A stretch of DNA of 64,000 nt from Comamonas flocculans (GTDB lineage: Bacteria > Pseudomonadota > Gammaproteobacteria > Burkholderiales > Burkholderiaceae_C). Position 1 is the stretch's first letter. Every line of letters begins with the position of its first letter. Positions 1-8,803 of the stretch are shown in pieces. A program made the position numbers and the translations under genes. The notes under the pieces are model-generated. The model was given only the letters and a program-made list of their open reading frames with translations, was not told the DNA's origin and searched no databases. The stretch is taken from NCBI RefSeq assembly GCF_007954405.1, contig NZ_CP042344.1, positions 558,001 to 622,000 on the forward strand, read 5' to 3'.

Positions 1-424
1 TCCTGGCCTGGGCCTTGCGCGCCAGCGTGTTGATCAGCGTGGACTTGCCCACGTTGGGCACACCCACGATCAGCACGCGCATCGGCCGCGCCATGCCCCG
101 GCGCAGCGGCGCAAGCTCGCGGCAGCCATCGATCAGCCGCCGCGCGGGCGCGCGCTCGGACGCATCCAGCGCCATCGAGCGCGTATCCGCCTGCGCGCCG
201 TACCAGGCGAGCCAGGCCTGGGTGCGCGCCGGGTCGGCCAGGTCCTGCTTGTTGAGCACCTTGAGCGTGGGCCTGTGCCCGGCCAGCTCGGCCAGCAGCG
301 GGTTGCTGCTGGAGCCCGGCAGGCGCGCGTCAAGCAGCTCGATGACCACGTCGATGCTTTTCACGCGCTCGGCAATCGCCTGGCGCGTCAGGTGCATGTG
401 ACCGGGGAACCACTGGATGGCCAT
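1..424 (-). CDS. ylqF: YlqF/RbgA-family ribosome-biogenesis GTPase, N-terminal part (runs off window)
   Basis: The reading frame opens with MAIQWFPGHMHLTRQAI, the usual start of YlqF/RbgA proteins. The GTPase motifs come in circularly permuted order: NKQD (G4) precedes the P-loop GVPNVGKST (G1), which defines this family. The family assists late assembly of the large ribosomal subunit. About 141 residues are visible; the C-terminal half lies outside the window. The ATG ends at 424 and is divergent from the ThDP enzyme starting at 503. The family call is firm; the exact role in this organism is inferred. Confidence 0.9.
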   Translation of the reverse strand, partial: MAIQWFPGHMHLTRQAIAERVKSIDVVIELLDARLPGSSSNPLLAELAGHRPTLKVLNKQDLADPARTQAWLAWYGAQADTRSMALDASERAPARRLIDGCRELAPLRRGMARPMRVLIVGVPNVGKSTLINTLARKAQAR

Positions 425-502
425 GGGAAGTGCCTTGGGACGATGGAGACAAACTCGGCCAAGGATAATGGCTGGCATCCGCCTTTCCGTGCAAAGCCTG
501 CG

Positions 503-2197
503 ATGTCCGAAACAACCACCCCGCCCGCCCGCACCGGCGCACAGCTGCTCGTGGACCAGTTGCGCGTGCAAGGTGTCGGGCAGCTGTTCTGCGTGCCTGG
601 CGAAAGCTATCTGGCCGTGCTCGACGCGCTGCACGGCGGCGCCATCCGCGTCATCGTCTGCCGCCAGGAAGGCGGCGCGGCGATGATGGCCGAGGCCCAG
701 GGCAAGCTCACCGGGCGGCCCGGCATCTGCTTCGTCACGCGCGGGCCGGGCATCGCCAATGCCATGGCGGGCATCCATGTCGCGCAGCAGGATTCCACGC
801 CGCTGATCGTCTTCGTTGGCCAGATCGCGCGCGAGGCCATGCACCGCGACGCCTTCCAGGAGGTGGACTACCCGGCGCTGTTCAGCCAATTCGCCAAGTG
901 GGCGGTGCAAATCGACGACGCGCGGCGCATCCCGGAGCTGGTGGCACGGGCCTTTCACGTGGCCATGAACGGCCGCCCCGGCCCCGTCGTCGTGGCGCTG
1001 CCCGAGGACATGCTGACCGACAGCGTCAGCGTGCCCGACGCCCTGCCCTGCGCGGCGCTGGAGATCGCCCCCGATGCCCCCGCGCTGGATGTGCTGGCGG
1101 CGCAGCTGCGCAAGGCCGAGCGCCCCATGGTGCTGGTCGGCGGCAGCCGCTGGTCGGCGCAGGCGGTGCAAGACCTCGCCGCCTTTGCCGGGCGCTGGCA
1201 GCTGCCCGTGGCCACCACCTTCCGCCGCCAGATGCTGTTTCCCGCAGACCACCCCGGCCACGCAGGCATGCTCGGCATAGGCACGAACCCGCGGCTGCTG
1301 CAGCGCATCAGGGCAGCCGACCTGGTCCTGGCGCTAGGCACCCGCCTGGGCGACGTGCCCTCGCAAGGCTATGCGCTGTGGGACATTCCCGTGCCCGGCC
1401 AGGCCCTCATCCACGTGCATGCCAGCGCCGAAGAGCTGGGCCGGCTCTATCAGCCACGTCTGGCCATCCACGCCACGCCGCAGGCAATGGCCGGCGCGCT
1501 GGCACAACTTGCGGCGCCCTGCGCGCCGCCCTGGACCGAACACACCCGGCAGGCGCACGCCGACGAGCTGGCATGGAGCGATCCGCGCAGCATCACCATT
1601 CCGGGGCGGCTGCAGATGGGCGCCGTCATGCAGCACCTGCGCGAGGCGCTGCCCGCGGACACCATCGTCTGCAACGGCGCGGGCAATTTCACCACCTGGG
1701 TACACCGCTTCTGGCCCTTCACCCGCTGGGCCAGCCAGCTCGCACCGGTGTGCGGCTCCATGGGCTATGGGCTGCCCGCGGCACTGGGCGCCAAGAGTCT
1801 GTGGCCCGCGCGCGAGGTGCTGGCCTTCGCCGGTGATGGCGACTTTCTGATGCACGGGCAGGAGTTCGCCACGGCCGTGCAGTACGCGCTGCCCATCGTC
1901 GTCATCGTGCTGGACAACGGCATGTACGGCACGATACGCATGCACCAGGAGCGCCACTACCCCGGCCGCGTCAGCGCCACCGAACTGCAGAATCCAGACT
2001 TTTGCGCCTATTCCCAGGCCTTTGGCGGGCATGGCGAGCGCGTCGAGCGCACCGAGGACTTCGCCCCCGCACTGGCCCGCGCGCGCGCCAGCGGCAAGCC
2101 GGCGCTGATCCACTGCCTGATCGATCCACAGGCGATCACGCCCGGCACCACGCTCGATGCGTTGCGCCGCAGCGCCCGAAGCGGGAGCACCGACTGA
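503..2197 (+). CDS. Thiamine-diphosphate-dependent enzyme, acetolactate synthase-like
   Basis: This 564-residue protein has the three-domain plan of the acetolactate synthase/benzoylformate decarboxylase superfamily. The N-terminal PYR domain holds the catalytic Glu of CRQEGGAA (about residue 56). A central domain follows, then a C-terminal ThDP domain with the metal motif starting GDGDF (about 444) and ending at N472. The ATG at 503 (MSETTTPPARTG) is preferred over an earlier in-frame start that would overlap ylqF. No regulatory subunit (ilvN) is adjacent, so it is unlikely to be the biosynthetic IlvB. The substrate cannot be told from sequence; an oxalyl-CoA, sulfopyruvate or benzoylformate decarboxylase or a catabolic synthase are all possible. 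Confidence 0.85.
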   Translation: MSETTTPPARTGAQLLVDQLRVQGVGQLFCVPGESYLAVLDALHGGAIRVIVCRQEGGAAMMAEAQGKLTGRPGICFVTRGPGIANAMAGIHVAQQDSTPLIVFVGQIAREAMHRDAFQEVDYPALFSQFAKWAVQIDDARRIPELVARAFHVAMNGRPGPVVVALPEDMLTDSVSVPDALPCAALEIAPDAPALDVLAAQLRKAERPMVLVGGSRWSAQAVQDLAAFAGRWQLPVATTFRRQMLFPADHPGHAGMLGIGTNPRLLQRIRAADLVLALGTRLGDVPSQGYALWDIPVPGQALIHVHASAEELGRLYQPRLAIHATPQAMAGALAQLAAPCAPPWTEHTRQAHADELAWSDPRSITIPGRLQMGAVMQHLREALPADTIVCNGAGNFTTWVHRFWPFTRWASQLAPVCGSMGYGLPAALGAKSLWPAREVLAFAGDGDFLMHGQEFATAVQYALPIVVIVLDNGMYGTIRMHQERHYPGRVSATELQNPDFCAYSQAFGGHGERVERTEDFAPALARARASGKPALIHCLIDPQAITPGTTLDALRRSARSGSTD

Positions 2198-2243
2198 GAC
2201 CGTGCGAGGCAAGGGCTGGCCCGGAGCAGGGGCTCCTGGACCC

Positions 2244-2936
2244 TCAACAGGCCGGCACCAGGCGCGAATAGGTACTCAGCGGCACGGTGACCGCATCGCC
2301 CTCGACTTCCTGGCGGTAGACGCCGGGGCCATGGCGTTCGATCAGCTCGCCCTTGAAATTCTGGAAAAAGCGCGCGAAGAAGTTGCGCCCGACCGCGCCG
2401 GTGGCAAACAGCCGGTCGCTGGCCGCGTCGTGCTCCAGGCGCACTGGCAGCAAGGGGTACTGCGACGGGCCGGAGACGGGCGCGGCGCCATGCGCCGGGT
2501 CGTAGACGCTGCCGTGCGCGCAGCAGACGATGCGCCCCGGCCCGCCGCCAAGCTCGCTGCCGGACGCGGCGTAGCGCAGATAGCTGGCGGCCGGCGTCGG
2601 GTAGCTGAGCTGGTGCGTGCAGATCGCCACGAAGGCCACGAGCTTGCCTTTCGGGCCCACGCCCGGCGGGTTGCTGTAGTCGCCATCGTCGGGCGATGCC
2701 AGCGGCCCGGTGGCGGCGCTGCGCTCGCCCAGGTTGATGAGATAGCACGGCACGCCCTTGAGCGGGTAGGCAAACACCATCGCCTCTTCGGTGCCCACCT
2801 CGGTCGCCTTCAGCGGCGCGCCGTCGGGGTGCACCAGGAGGGTGCGGGGATAGTCTTCGAGCGCCGCGGCCCAGCCCGTCAGGCCCGGTCCCAGCAGCGC
2901 GCCCGAGCACCACTGCGTGAAACATCTGCGATCCAT
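2244..2936 (-). CDS. Rieske [2Fe-2S] protein next to FCSD-like flavoprotein
   Basis: The 230-residue protein contains both halves of a Rieske cluster site: CTH at 106-108 and CCAH at 138-141, the latter followed by GSVYDP. The N-terminus (MDRRCF, then a hydrophobic stretch) looks like a signal or anchor carrying a twin-arginine-like pair, so a periplasmic location is likely. It lies about 70 bp downstream of the FCSD-type flavoprotein on the same strand, suggesting co-transcription and electron transfer between them. Rieske proteins near sulfur-oxidation genes (SoxL-like) are known. Assignment to sulfur chemistry is inference from context; the Fe-S site is seen directly. Confidence 0.85.
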   Translation of the reverse strand: MDRRCFTQWCSGALLGPGLTGWAAALEDYPRTLLVHPDGAPLKATEVGTEEAMVFAYPLKGVPCYLINLGERSAATGPLASPDDGDYSNPPGVGPKGKLVAFVAICTHQLSYPTPAASYLRYAASGSELGGGPGRIVCCAHGSVYDPAHGAAPVSGPSQYPLLPVRLEHDAASDRLFATGAVGRNFFARFFQNFKGELIERHGPGVYRQEVEGDAVTVPLSTYSRLVPAC

Positions 2937-3006
2937 CGCGCCTCCTGCAGTATGCGAAGAAAGGCCACGCGCCGGTGGCCTCGTGCCTCAATGGCGGCGC
3001 GCGCCC

Positions 3007-4362
3007 TCAGGCATTGAACATGTCGCGGTACAGGCCCTTGGCCCATTCCAGCGTGGCCTGGCCCTTGGCGGCGTCGCGGTTCTCGAACACCTGGGTGTCG
3101 GGCGAGAAGCCGGTGATGGCGTCCTTGCCCGCGTCGTAGACGTAGTGCGCCTTGACCGAAATGGCCTGCATCGGGAAGGCGTTGACCACCGAATAGCAGA
3201 TCGTCTCGGGCGTACTCCAGGCAATCTCCCTGCCCTGCGCGCGCGCAGCCAGCACCTTGGCCACGTAGTGCGCCTCGGTGTTGGAGGTGTTGGCGCTCTT
3301 GGAGTAAGGGTGCGGGCGCGAGTCGCCGGTCACGTACACCGAGGTGTCGCCCACGATGTTGTAGAAGCGCGTGTCGATGTCGGCTTCCTTCTGGTTGGAC
3401 TTGGTGGCCGGAGCCAGCAGGCCCAGCTGCTCGATCAGCGTGGAGGCGCGCACGTTGGGGTAAATCGCCGCGTCGTCGAACTGCACGCTGTCGAAGTCCG
3501 TTTCGATGGTGCGCCTGGCCACGTCCACCCCCTTGACGGCCGAGTTCGGCTTGTAGTCGATGATGCCCGTGTACAGCTCGTCAAACGCCGCATGGAAACC
3601 CTTGGCCTTGATGGTCACGTCCGGATTCGCGTCCAGGATCACCACCTTGCCCTTGAGCTTGTTCTTCTTGATCAGCGAGGCGATCAGGCAGGCGCGCTCG
3701 TACGGCGCGGGCAGGCAGCGGTAGTTGCCGCCGGGCACGGTCTGCACGAAGGTGCCGCCCTCGAACTCGCGGATCTTGCGGTGCAGCGTGACGTGTTCGG
3801 TCGGCGAGACGAAGCCGCCGGGATAGACCTGGCGCAGCGCGGTCTTGCTGTCGATGTCCGAGACACCGATCTTGTCGTAGTCGTAGGAGATGCCCGGGGC
3901 GATCACCAGATAGTCGTACTTGATGTCGCCTTCGCTGGTCACCAGGGTCTTGCCGGCGCGGTCCAGTCCCGTCACCGTGGCATTGAAATAGGTGTAGTGG
4001 TTGTTGACCGCCGCATCCAGGAAGCTGTGGTTGGCCAGGTTCTCCAGCGTGATCAGGCCCGCATACCAGAGGTTGCTGGTAAAGCAGGAGGAATACATGT
4101 CGCGCTTTTCCACCAGCACGACGTCGAACCTGGGAAATTCCTTCTTGGCGTATTTGGCGATGGTCAGGCCCGATGTGCCGCCACCCACCACCACCAGCCT
4201 TGGCCCCCTGGCCTGGGGCAGGGCGGCCAGACGCCCCGTCACCACGGCCGGTGCGGCCGGCGCTGCTGCCGTGGCACAACCGGTGGTGCCCACTGCCACA
4301 CCCGTGGCACCAGCGGCCAGGGCCAGCCCGCTGCTCTTCAAGAAACCTCTGCGATCCGACAT
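3007..4362 (-). CDS. Sulfide dehydrogenase (flavocytochrome c) flavoprotein, first paralogue
   Basis: The 451-residue protein begins with a Tat-like signal (SDRRGFLK) and a hydrophobic stretch ending in Cys29. An FAD-binding VVVGGGTSG loop follows near residues 57-65. Three cysteines sit where FCSD flavoproteins have their covalent FAD Cys (C93, in SSCFTSN) and redox disulfide (C216 in NYRCLPAPYERA; C389 in ICYS). This supports FccB/SoxF-type sulfide oxidation in the periplasm. No cytochrome c subunit is adjacent; a Rieske gene follows instead. A second, cleaner FCSD flavoprotein with its cytochrome is at 60-61.6 kb. The two differ clearly (extra segment at about 160-210 here), so they are not a recent duplicate. 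Confidence 0.88.
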   Translation of the reverse strand: MSDRRGFLKSSGLALAAGATGVAVGTTGCATAAAPAAPAVVTGRLAALPQARGPRLVVVGGGTSGLTIAKYAKKEFPRFDVVLVEKRDMYSSCFTSNLWYAGLITLENLANHSFLDAAVNNHYTYFNATVTGLDRAGKTLVTSEGDIKYDYLVIAPGISYDYDKIGVSDIDSKTALRQVYPGGFVSPTEHVTLHRKIREFEGGTFVQTVPGGNYRCLPAPYERACLIASLIKKNKLKGKVVILDANPDVTIKAKGFHAAFDELYTGIIDYKPNSAVKGVDVARRTIETDFDSVQFDDAAIYPNVRASTLIEQLGLLAPATKSNQKEADIDTRFYNIVGDTSVYVTGDSRPHPYSKSANTSNTEAHYVAKVLAARAQGREIAWSTPETICYSVVNAFPMQAISVKAHYVYDAGKDAITGFSPDTQVFENRDAAKGQATLEWAKGLYRDMFNA

Positions 4363-4664
4363 TGCTCTCTCCTGTGTGTCGTGGTGAAAAACCGTGAAGG
4401 AGCTTCACGCAACACCCTCTAGCCACCGGACAGAGAAAACGGCAAATCAAACGAACATCAGGCGCATGGTCTGGTGCACTGCCAACCGCAGACTACTGGA
4501 GCCGGGACCCACGAACGCATGCGTTTGTCCCCCTGCGTTTCATTGTAGGTACATGCATCAACGCGCGGACATATTAGAAAATAAGCAAAAAATCGTAGCG
4601 CCCCACGGCTGTTTGGTCTAAACCGCTGCGTGCAAAGCGCGGCGAGCGCCCTGCGCCGTGGTGC
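4363..4664. other. Intergenic region upstream of the first FCSD flavoprotein
   Basis: These 302 bases separate the FCSD gene start from the end of the next minus-strand gene. The stretch 4540-4620 is markedly A/T-richer than its surroundings and probably carries the promoter. I see no convincing ORF, RNA gene or palindromic operator, and the palindrome found upstream of fccAB (59934-59951) is not present here. Confidence 0.5.
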
Positions 4665-5006
4665 TCAACGCTGCTTGAGTGCCTGGATCACCGCGTCGTG
4701 CACCAGCGGGCGCATGTCGCGCAAGGCCGAGTGCAGGGCCAGGGCCATGCGCTCCTGCAAGACGGCCTGCACGCGATCGGCGATCTTGGCGACCAGCTCG
4801 GGGCTCACCACCGGCGCAGCCGGCGATGCCTCAGCCATCGTGGGCGCCGTCCGCGCAGCCCAGGAAGGCGGCGACACGGACGCGGGTGCCGCAGGAACAA
4901 AAGGCGCCGGCGCAGATGCGGGCGCAGGCTGCTGCGCGGGCTCAGGCACCTGCACCACGTCGGTCAGCGTGGGCACGAAGCGCGGCGGCGCGTTGGAGCG
5001 GGCCAT
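4665..5006 (-). CDS. Pro/Ala-rich hypothetical protein downstream of pepA
   Basis: A 113-residue protein of unknown function. The N-terminus has a short conserved-looking segment (PPRFVPTLTDVV). A Pro/Ala-rich linker of about 50 residues and an amphipathic helical C-terminus (about 72-113, ending ALKQR) follow. It directly follows pepA: the ATG at 5006 is two bases after the pepA stop, and an in-frame GTG at 5012 would overlap that stop, so translational coupling is likely. Small proteins of this layout occur in Burkholderiales, but I do not recognise a function. Confidence 0.65.
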   Translation of the reverse strand: MARSNAPPRFVPTLTDVVQVPEPAQQPAPASAPAPFVPAAPASVSPPSWAARTAPTMAEASPAAPVVSPELVAKIADRVQAVLQERMALALHSALRDMRPLVHDAVIQALKQR

Positions 5007-5008
5007 GT

Positions 5009-6484
5009 TCACTTGCGCCGCTGCGCGCGGGGGGCGCTCTCGGCCAGACCCAGCAGGTAGTGCACCAGCAGGCCGACCGGGCGACCCGTCGCCCCCTTGG
5101 CCGCGCCGGATTTCCAGGCCGTGCCGGCGATGTCCAGGTGCGCCCAGGGGAAAGCGCCCACAAAGCGCTGCAGGAACTTGGCCGCCGTTACCGCGCCGGC
5201 CTCCCGCCCGGCCACGTTGGCCACATCGGCGAAGGCGCTCTTGAGCCCCTCGGCGTAGTCCTCGTCCAGCGGCATGCGCCAGCAGGGGTCGAGCGCGGCC
5301 TCACCCGCTGCCTGCAGGCGCGCGGCCAGCTCCTCGTCGTTGGCAAACAACCCGCTGCGCACGCCGCCGAGCGCAATCACGCAGGCGCCGGTGAGCGTGG
5401 CCAGGTCCACCACCGCCGCCGGCTTGAAGCGCCGCGCGTACTCCAGCGCGTCGCACAGCACCAGGCGCCCTTCGGCGTCGGTGTTGAGGACCTCTATGGT
5501 CTGCCCGCTCATGCTGGTGACCACGTCGCCGGGCTTCACGGCCTTGCCGCCGGGCAGGTTTTCGCAGCTCGGGATCAGGCCCACCACATTGATCTTGGGC
5601 TTGAGTTCGGCCAGCGCGCGAAAGGTCCCCAGCACGCTGGCTGCGCCACCCATGTCGAACTTCATCTCGTCCATGCCGGCAGCCGGCTTGATGGAGATGC
5701 CGCCGGCATCAAAGGTGATGCCCTTGCCCACCAGCACCACCGGCGCCTGCGACCTGGCCGCGCCCTGGTAGTGCAGCTCGATGAAGCGCAGCGGCTCGGC
5801 CGAGCCTTGCGCCACCGCCATGAAGGCGCCCATGCCAAGCTTGGCCACCTGCTCGGGGCCGTGCAGCTTGCAGCGGATGGTGCCCTGGCGCGCGAGCGAG
5901 CGCGCGGCTTCGCCCAGCAGCGTGGGCGTGGCATGGTTGGCCGGGCGGTTGGCCCATTCGCGGGCGAATTCCACGCCGGCGACGACCGCAACCGCCGCAT
6001 CGAAGGCTGCGCGCAGCGCCGCCGCCTGGGGCACGCCGACCGTCACGCGCGCGAGCGTGCGCGGTTCGGCCCTGCCCTTGCCCTTGGTGGTGGTGTAGAC
6101 ATAGCTGGCCTGAGCGAGCGAGCGCACCAGCGCGCCCAATGCCTCCGGCGCGGGCGCTTGGGCAAAGATGAAGGCAGCGCGCTTGAGCGTCTTGCCCGCC
6201 TTGAGCAGCGGCGCCAGCGCCAGCGCCGCCTTGCGCAGCTCGGCTGCGGTGCCCTGGCCGCTGCCCAGCAGCACCACGCGGCGCGCCGTGACGGTGGGCG
6301 GCGCATAGCACTGCAGCATGCTCGCCGCGCCGGTTTTCAGGTCGCCCTGCTTGAGCGCCAGCGCCGCCAGCGCCGAAAGCGCGTCCTGCGCGGGCTCGAA
6401 GCCCTCGCCCACCAGCAGCACCAGCAAATCGCAGCGCTCGGTACGGGCGGCGGCCAGCGACATCGTTTTCAGTTCAAAATCCAT
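5009..6484 (-). CDS. pepA: Leucyl aminopeptidase (M17)
   Basis: A 491-residue cytosolic M17 aminopeptidase. The signature NTDAEGRL is present, as are the metal-site segments VGKGITFDAGGISIKP and MKFDMGGAA. The family forms hexamers with two metal ions and removes N-terminal residues from peptides. The start at 6484 (MDFELKTMS) is chosen because AGAGAAAGACC lies just upstream and the 30 extra residues of the longer frame are not family-like. It is divergent from lptF with only a 74-bp gap, the orientation commonly seen for pepA and lptFG in Proteobacteria. Confidence 0.96.
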   Translation of the reverse strand: MDFELKTMSLAAARTERCDLLVLLVGEGFEPAQDALSALAALALKQGDLKTGAASMLQCYAPPTVTARRVVLLGSGQGTAAELRKAALALAPLLKAGKTLKRAAFIFAQAPAPEALGALVRSLAQASYVYTTTKGKGRAEPRTLARVTVGVPQAAALRAAFDAAVAVVAGVEFAREWANRPANHATPTLLGEAARSLARQGTIRCKLHGPEQVAKLGMGAFMAVAQGSAEPLRFIELHYQGAARSQAPVVLVGKGITFDAGGISIKPAAGMDEMKFDMGGAASVLGTFRALAELKPKINVVGLIPSCENLPGGKAVKPGDVVTSMSGQTIEVLNTDAEGRLVLCDALEYARRFKPAAVVDLATLTGACVIALGGVRSGLFANDEELAARLQAAGEAALDPCWRMPLDEDYAEGLKSAFADVANVAGREAGAVTAAKFLQRFVGAFPWAHLDIAGTAWKSGAAKGATGRPVGLLVHYLLGLAESAPRAQRRK

Positions 6485-6558
6485 GTTGGTCTTTCTCTTC
6501 AGCGGCTGGCGCGCGTCCCTGCGCGCGGCGCGGCCCCTGCCTGGTCGGTCTCCAATCA

Positions 6559-7653
6559 ATGTTATTCGATTCATCCATCCGCAAGGAGCTGGCGCGCAGC
6601 TTCGGCGCGACGCTCATCGTGCTGGTCACCGTGGTCATGACCATCATGCTGGTGCGCACGCTGGGCCTGGCCTCGCGCGGCGGGGTGGCACCCGCCGACG
6701 TGCTGCTGGTGATGGGCTTCACGGTGCTCGGGCACCTGCCCACGATACTCAGTCTGAGCCTGTTCGTGGCCATCGTCAGCACCCTGGCGCGCATGTACCG
6801 CGACAGCGAGATGGTGATCTGGTTCGGCGCCGGGCGCGGCCTGCTGCAGGTGCTCGCGCCGCTGCTGCGCTTTGCCTGGCCGGTGATGCTGGCGGTGGGG
6901 GCGCTGGCACTCGTCGTCTGGCCCTGGGCCAACCAGCAGATCGATGAACTGAAGACGCGCTACGAGCAGCGCAGCGACGTGGACCGCATCGCTCCCGGCG
7001 AATTCCAGGAGACCGCCGGCGGCACGCGCGTGTTCTTCATCGACAAGGACACGCCCGGGGCCAACGCGGCGAGCAAGATCTTCATCGCCTCCACCACGCC
7101 CGAGCGCGAGACGGTGACCTCGGCGCAGAGCGCGCGCCTGAAGGTGCAGGACGGCCAGCGCATCGCCATCCTGAACAACGGTGAACGCGTCGAAATGATG
7201 CTGGACAAACCCGGCCTGCGCGTGAGCGAGTTTGTCGAATACGGCACGCAGGTCGGCAACGCCCAGGGCGCCACGCCGGGCGCACCCTCGGCCAAGACCA
7301 CCGCGTCCTGGCAGCTTGCCACCAGCGGTGCGCCGGCGCTGCTGGCCGAACTGGGCTGGCGCCTGGGCCTGGTGTTCGCGGTACTCAACCTGGTGGTGCT
7401 CGGCCTGGCGCTGGCGGTGGTGCAGCCGCGCGCGGGGCGCAGCGCAGGTGTCATGGCCGCGCTGTTTGCCTTCATGGCCTACTACAACCTGATGAACGTG
7501 GGCCAGCGCTGGGTGGAGGCCGAGCGCCTGAGCCTGCCCGCACTGATGCTGGCGCTGCACGGCAGCGTGCTGGCGCTGGGCTTGGCGATCCTGCTGGTGC
7601 GCCACAACCACTGGAGCTGGCGCAGCCTGCTGGCGGCGAGGCGCACGGCATGA
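6559..7653 (+). CDS. lptF: LPS export permease LptF
   Basis: A 364-residue inner-membrane protein with the YjgP/YjgQ layout: helices at the N-terminus (starting SSIRKELARSFGATLIVLV), a large periplasmic beta-jellyroll region at about 130-260, and further helices at the C-terminus. It pairs with LptG and the ATPase LptB to extract lipopolysaccharide from the inner membrane. The stop overlaps the lptG start (ATGA at 7650), so the two are translationally coupled. It is divergent from pepA. Confidence 0.95.
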   Translation: MLFDSSIRKELARSFGATLIVLVTVVMTIMLVRTLGLASRGGVAPADVLLVMGFTVLGHLPTILSLSLFVAIVSTLARMYRDSEMVIWFGAGRGLLQVLAPLLRFAWPVMLAVGALALVVWPWANQQIDELKTRYEQRSDVDRIAPGEFQETAGGTRVFFIDKDTPGANAASKIFIASTTPERETVTSAQSARLKVQDGQRIAILNNGERVEMMLDKPGLRVSEFVEYGTQVGNAQGATPGAPSAKTTASWQLATSGAPALLAELGWRLGLVFAVLNLVVLGLALAVVQPRAGRSAGVMAALFAFMAYYNLMNVGQRWVEAERLSLPALMLALHGSVLALGLAILLVRHNHWSWRSLLAARRTA

Positions 7654-8750
7654 AGACCCTGCGCCGCTACCTGTTTCGCGAGGTCGCGCTCAGCGTGGGC
7701 TTCGTCACGCTGGCCTTCATCGCGCTGTTCTTCTTCTTCGACATGGTCGATGAGCTGCGCGTGGCCGGCTCGGTCGGGCCGGGCTACACGCTGTCGAGCG
7801 CGCTCGTGTACGTGCTGCTGCGCCAGCCCCAGCACGTCTATGAGCTGCTGCCCATCACGGTGCTGATAGGCACCATCTTCGTCATGGCGCGGCTGGCGCA
7901 GAACTCGGAATTCACCATCATGCGCACCAGCGGCCTCGGGCCCTGGCGTGCGCTGGGCGCGGCGGCGCTGCTCGGCCTGGTGTTTGCGCTGGGCACCTTT
8001 GCCATCGGCGACTACGTGGCACCGGCGAGCGAACGCGCGGCCGACATCGTGCGCGCGCGCCAGTTCGGGCCGCTGAGCACGGGCCTCACCGGCGCCTGGC
8101 TCAAGGAGCAGCAGGGCGAGCAGTCCTACGCGGTGAACGTGCGCGCGCTGGAGCCCGGTGGCGACATGCGCGGCGTGCGCATCTTCGCCTTCGACGCCGA
8201 CGGCCACCTGGCGATGAGCGCGCGCGCCGACGCGGCGCGCTTCACCGAGGACGGCTGGGAGCTCACGCAGGTGGCGCGCAACACCTTCCTGCACACCGGC
8301 ACCGACGAGGCGCGCGTGCTGCGCGAGAGCGACGCACAGTGGCTCTGGCCGACGCGCATCACCTCCTCGATGGTGGCCGCCTCGCTGCTCAATCCGCAGA
8401 AGATGGCCACGCTCGACCTGTTTTTGTATGTGCGCCACCTGCAGGCCAATGGCCAGAAGGCGCAGCGCTACGAGATCGAGCTCTGGCACAAGGTGTTCTA
8501 CCCGCTGTCCTGCCTGGTGATGGTGGTGCTGTCGCTGCCCTTTGCCTATCTGCACTTTCGCTCCGGCGGCATGGCGGCCTATGTGTTCGGCGGAGTGATG
8601 GCCGGCATCAGCTTCTTCCTGTTGAACAACGTCTTCGGCTTCGCGGGCAATCTGCAGAACTGGTCGCCCTGGCTGAGCGCAGCCGCGCCGGGGCTGATCT
8701 ATTCGGTGCTCTCGCTCGGCGCCTTTGGCTGGCTGGTCTTGCGGCAATAG
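7650..8750 (+). CDS. lptG: LPS export permease LptG
   Basis: A 366-residue partner of LptF with the same helix - periplasmic domain - helix plan. The N-terminus (MKTLRRYLFREVALSVGFV) and the LYVRHLQANGQKAQRYEIEL segment before the last helices are typical of LptG. It overlaps lptF by four bases. It forms the LptBFG transporter with an LptB encoded elsewhere. Confidence 0.95.
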   Translation: MKTLRRYLFREVALSVGFVTLAFIALFFFFDMVDELRVAGSVGPGYTLSSALVYVLLRQPQHVYELLPITVLIGTIFVMARLAQNSEFTIMRTSGLGPWRALGAAALLGLVFALGTFAIGDYVAPASERAADIVRARQFGPLSTGLTGAWLKEQQGEQSYAVNVRALEPGGDMRGVRIFAFDADGHLAMSARADAARFTEDGWELTQVARNTFLHTGTDEARVLRESDAQWLWPTRITSSMVAASLLNPQKMATLDLFLYVRHLQANGQKAQRYEIELWHKVFYPLSCLVMVVLSLPFAYLHFRSGGMAAYVFGGVMAGISFFLLNNVFGFAGNLQNWSPWLSAAAPGLIYSVLSLGAFGWLVLRQ

Positions 8751-8774
8751 CTTGCGGCGCCCATAGAATGCATA

Positions 8775-8789
8775 ATAAACGCGTTTTAT
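8775..8789 (+). promoter_or_regulatory. A/T-rich near-palindrome upstream of cysB-type gene
   Basis: ATAAACGCGTTTTAT lies 15 bases before the start codon at 8804, in an otherwise GC-rich context. It is an imperfect dyad of the kind LysR-type regulators bind, so an autoregulatory site overlapping the promoter is plausible. No binding data can be inferred from sequence alone. Confidence 0.4.
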
Positions 8790-8803
8790 ATTCCGTTTAG
8801 GTT

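Noticed and set aside
275..502. N-terminal extension of the ThDP enzyme
   Set aside because: It overlaps the divergent ylqF coding region and is not family-like; ATG at 503 matches the normal N-terminus.
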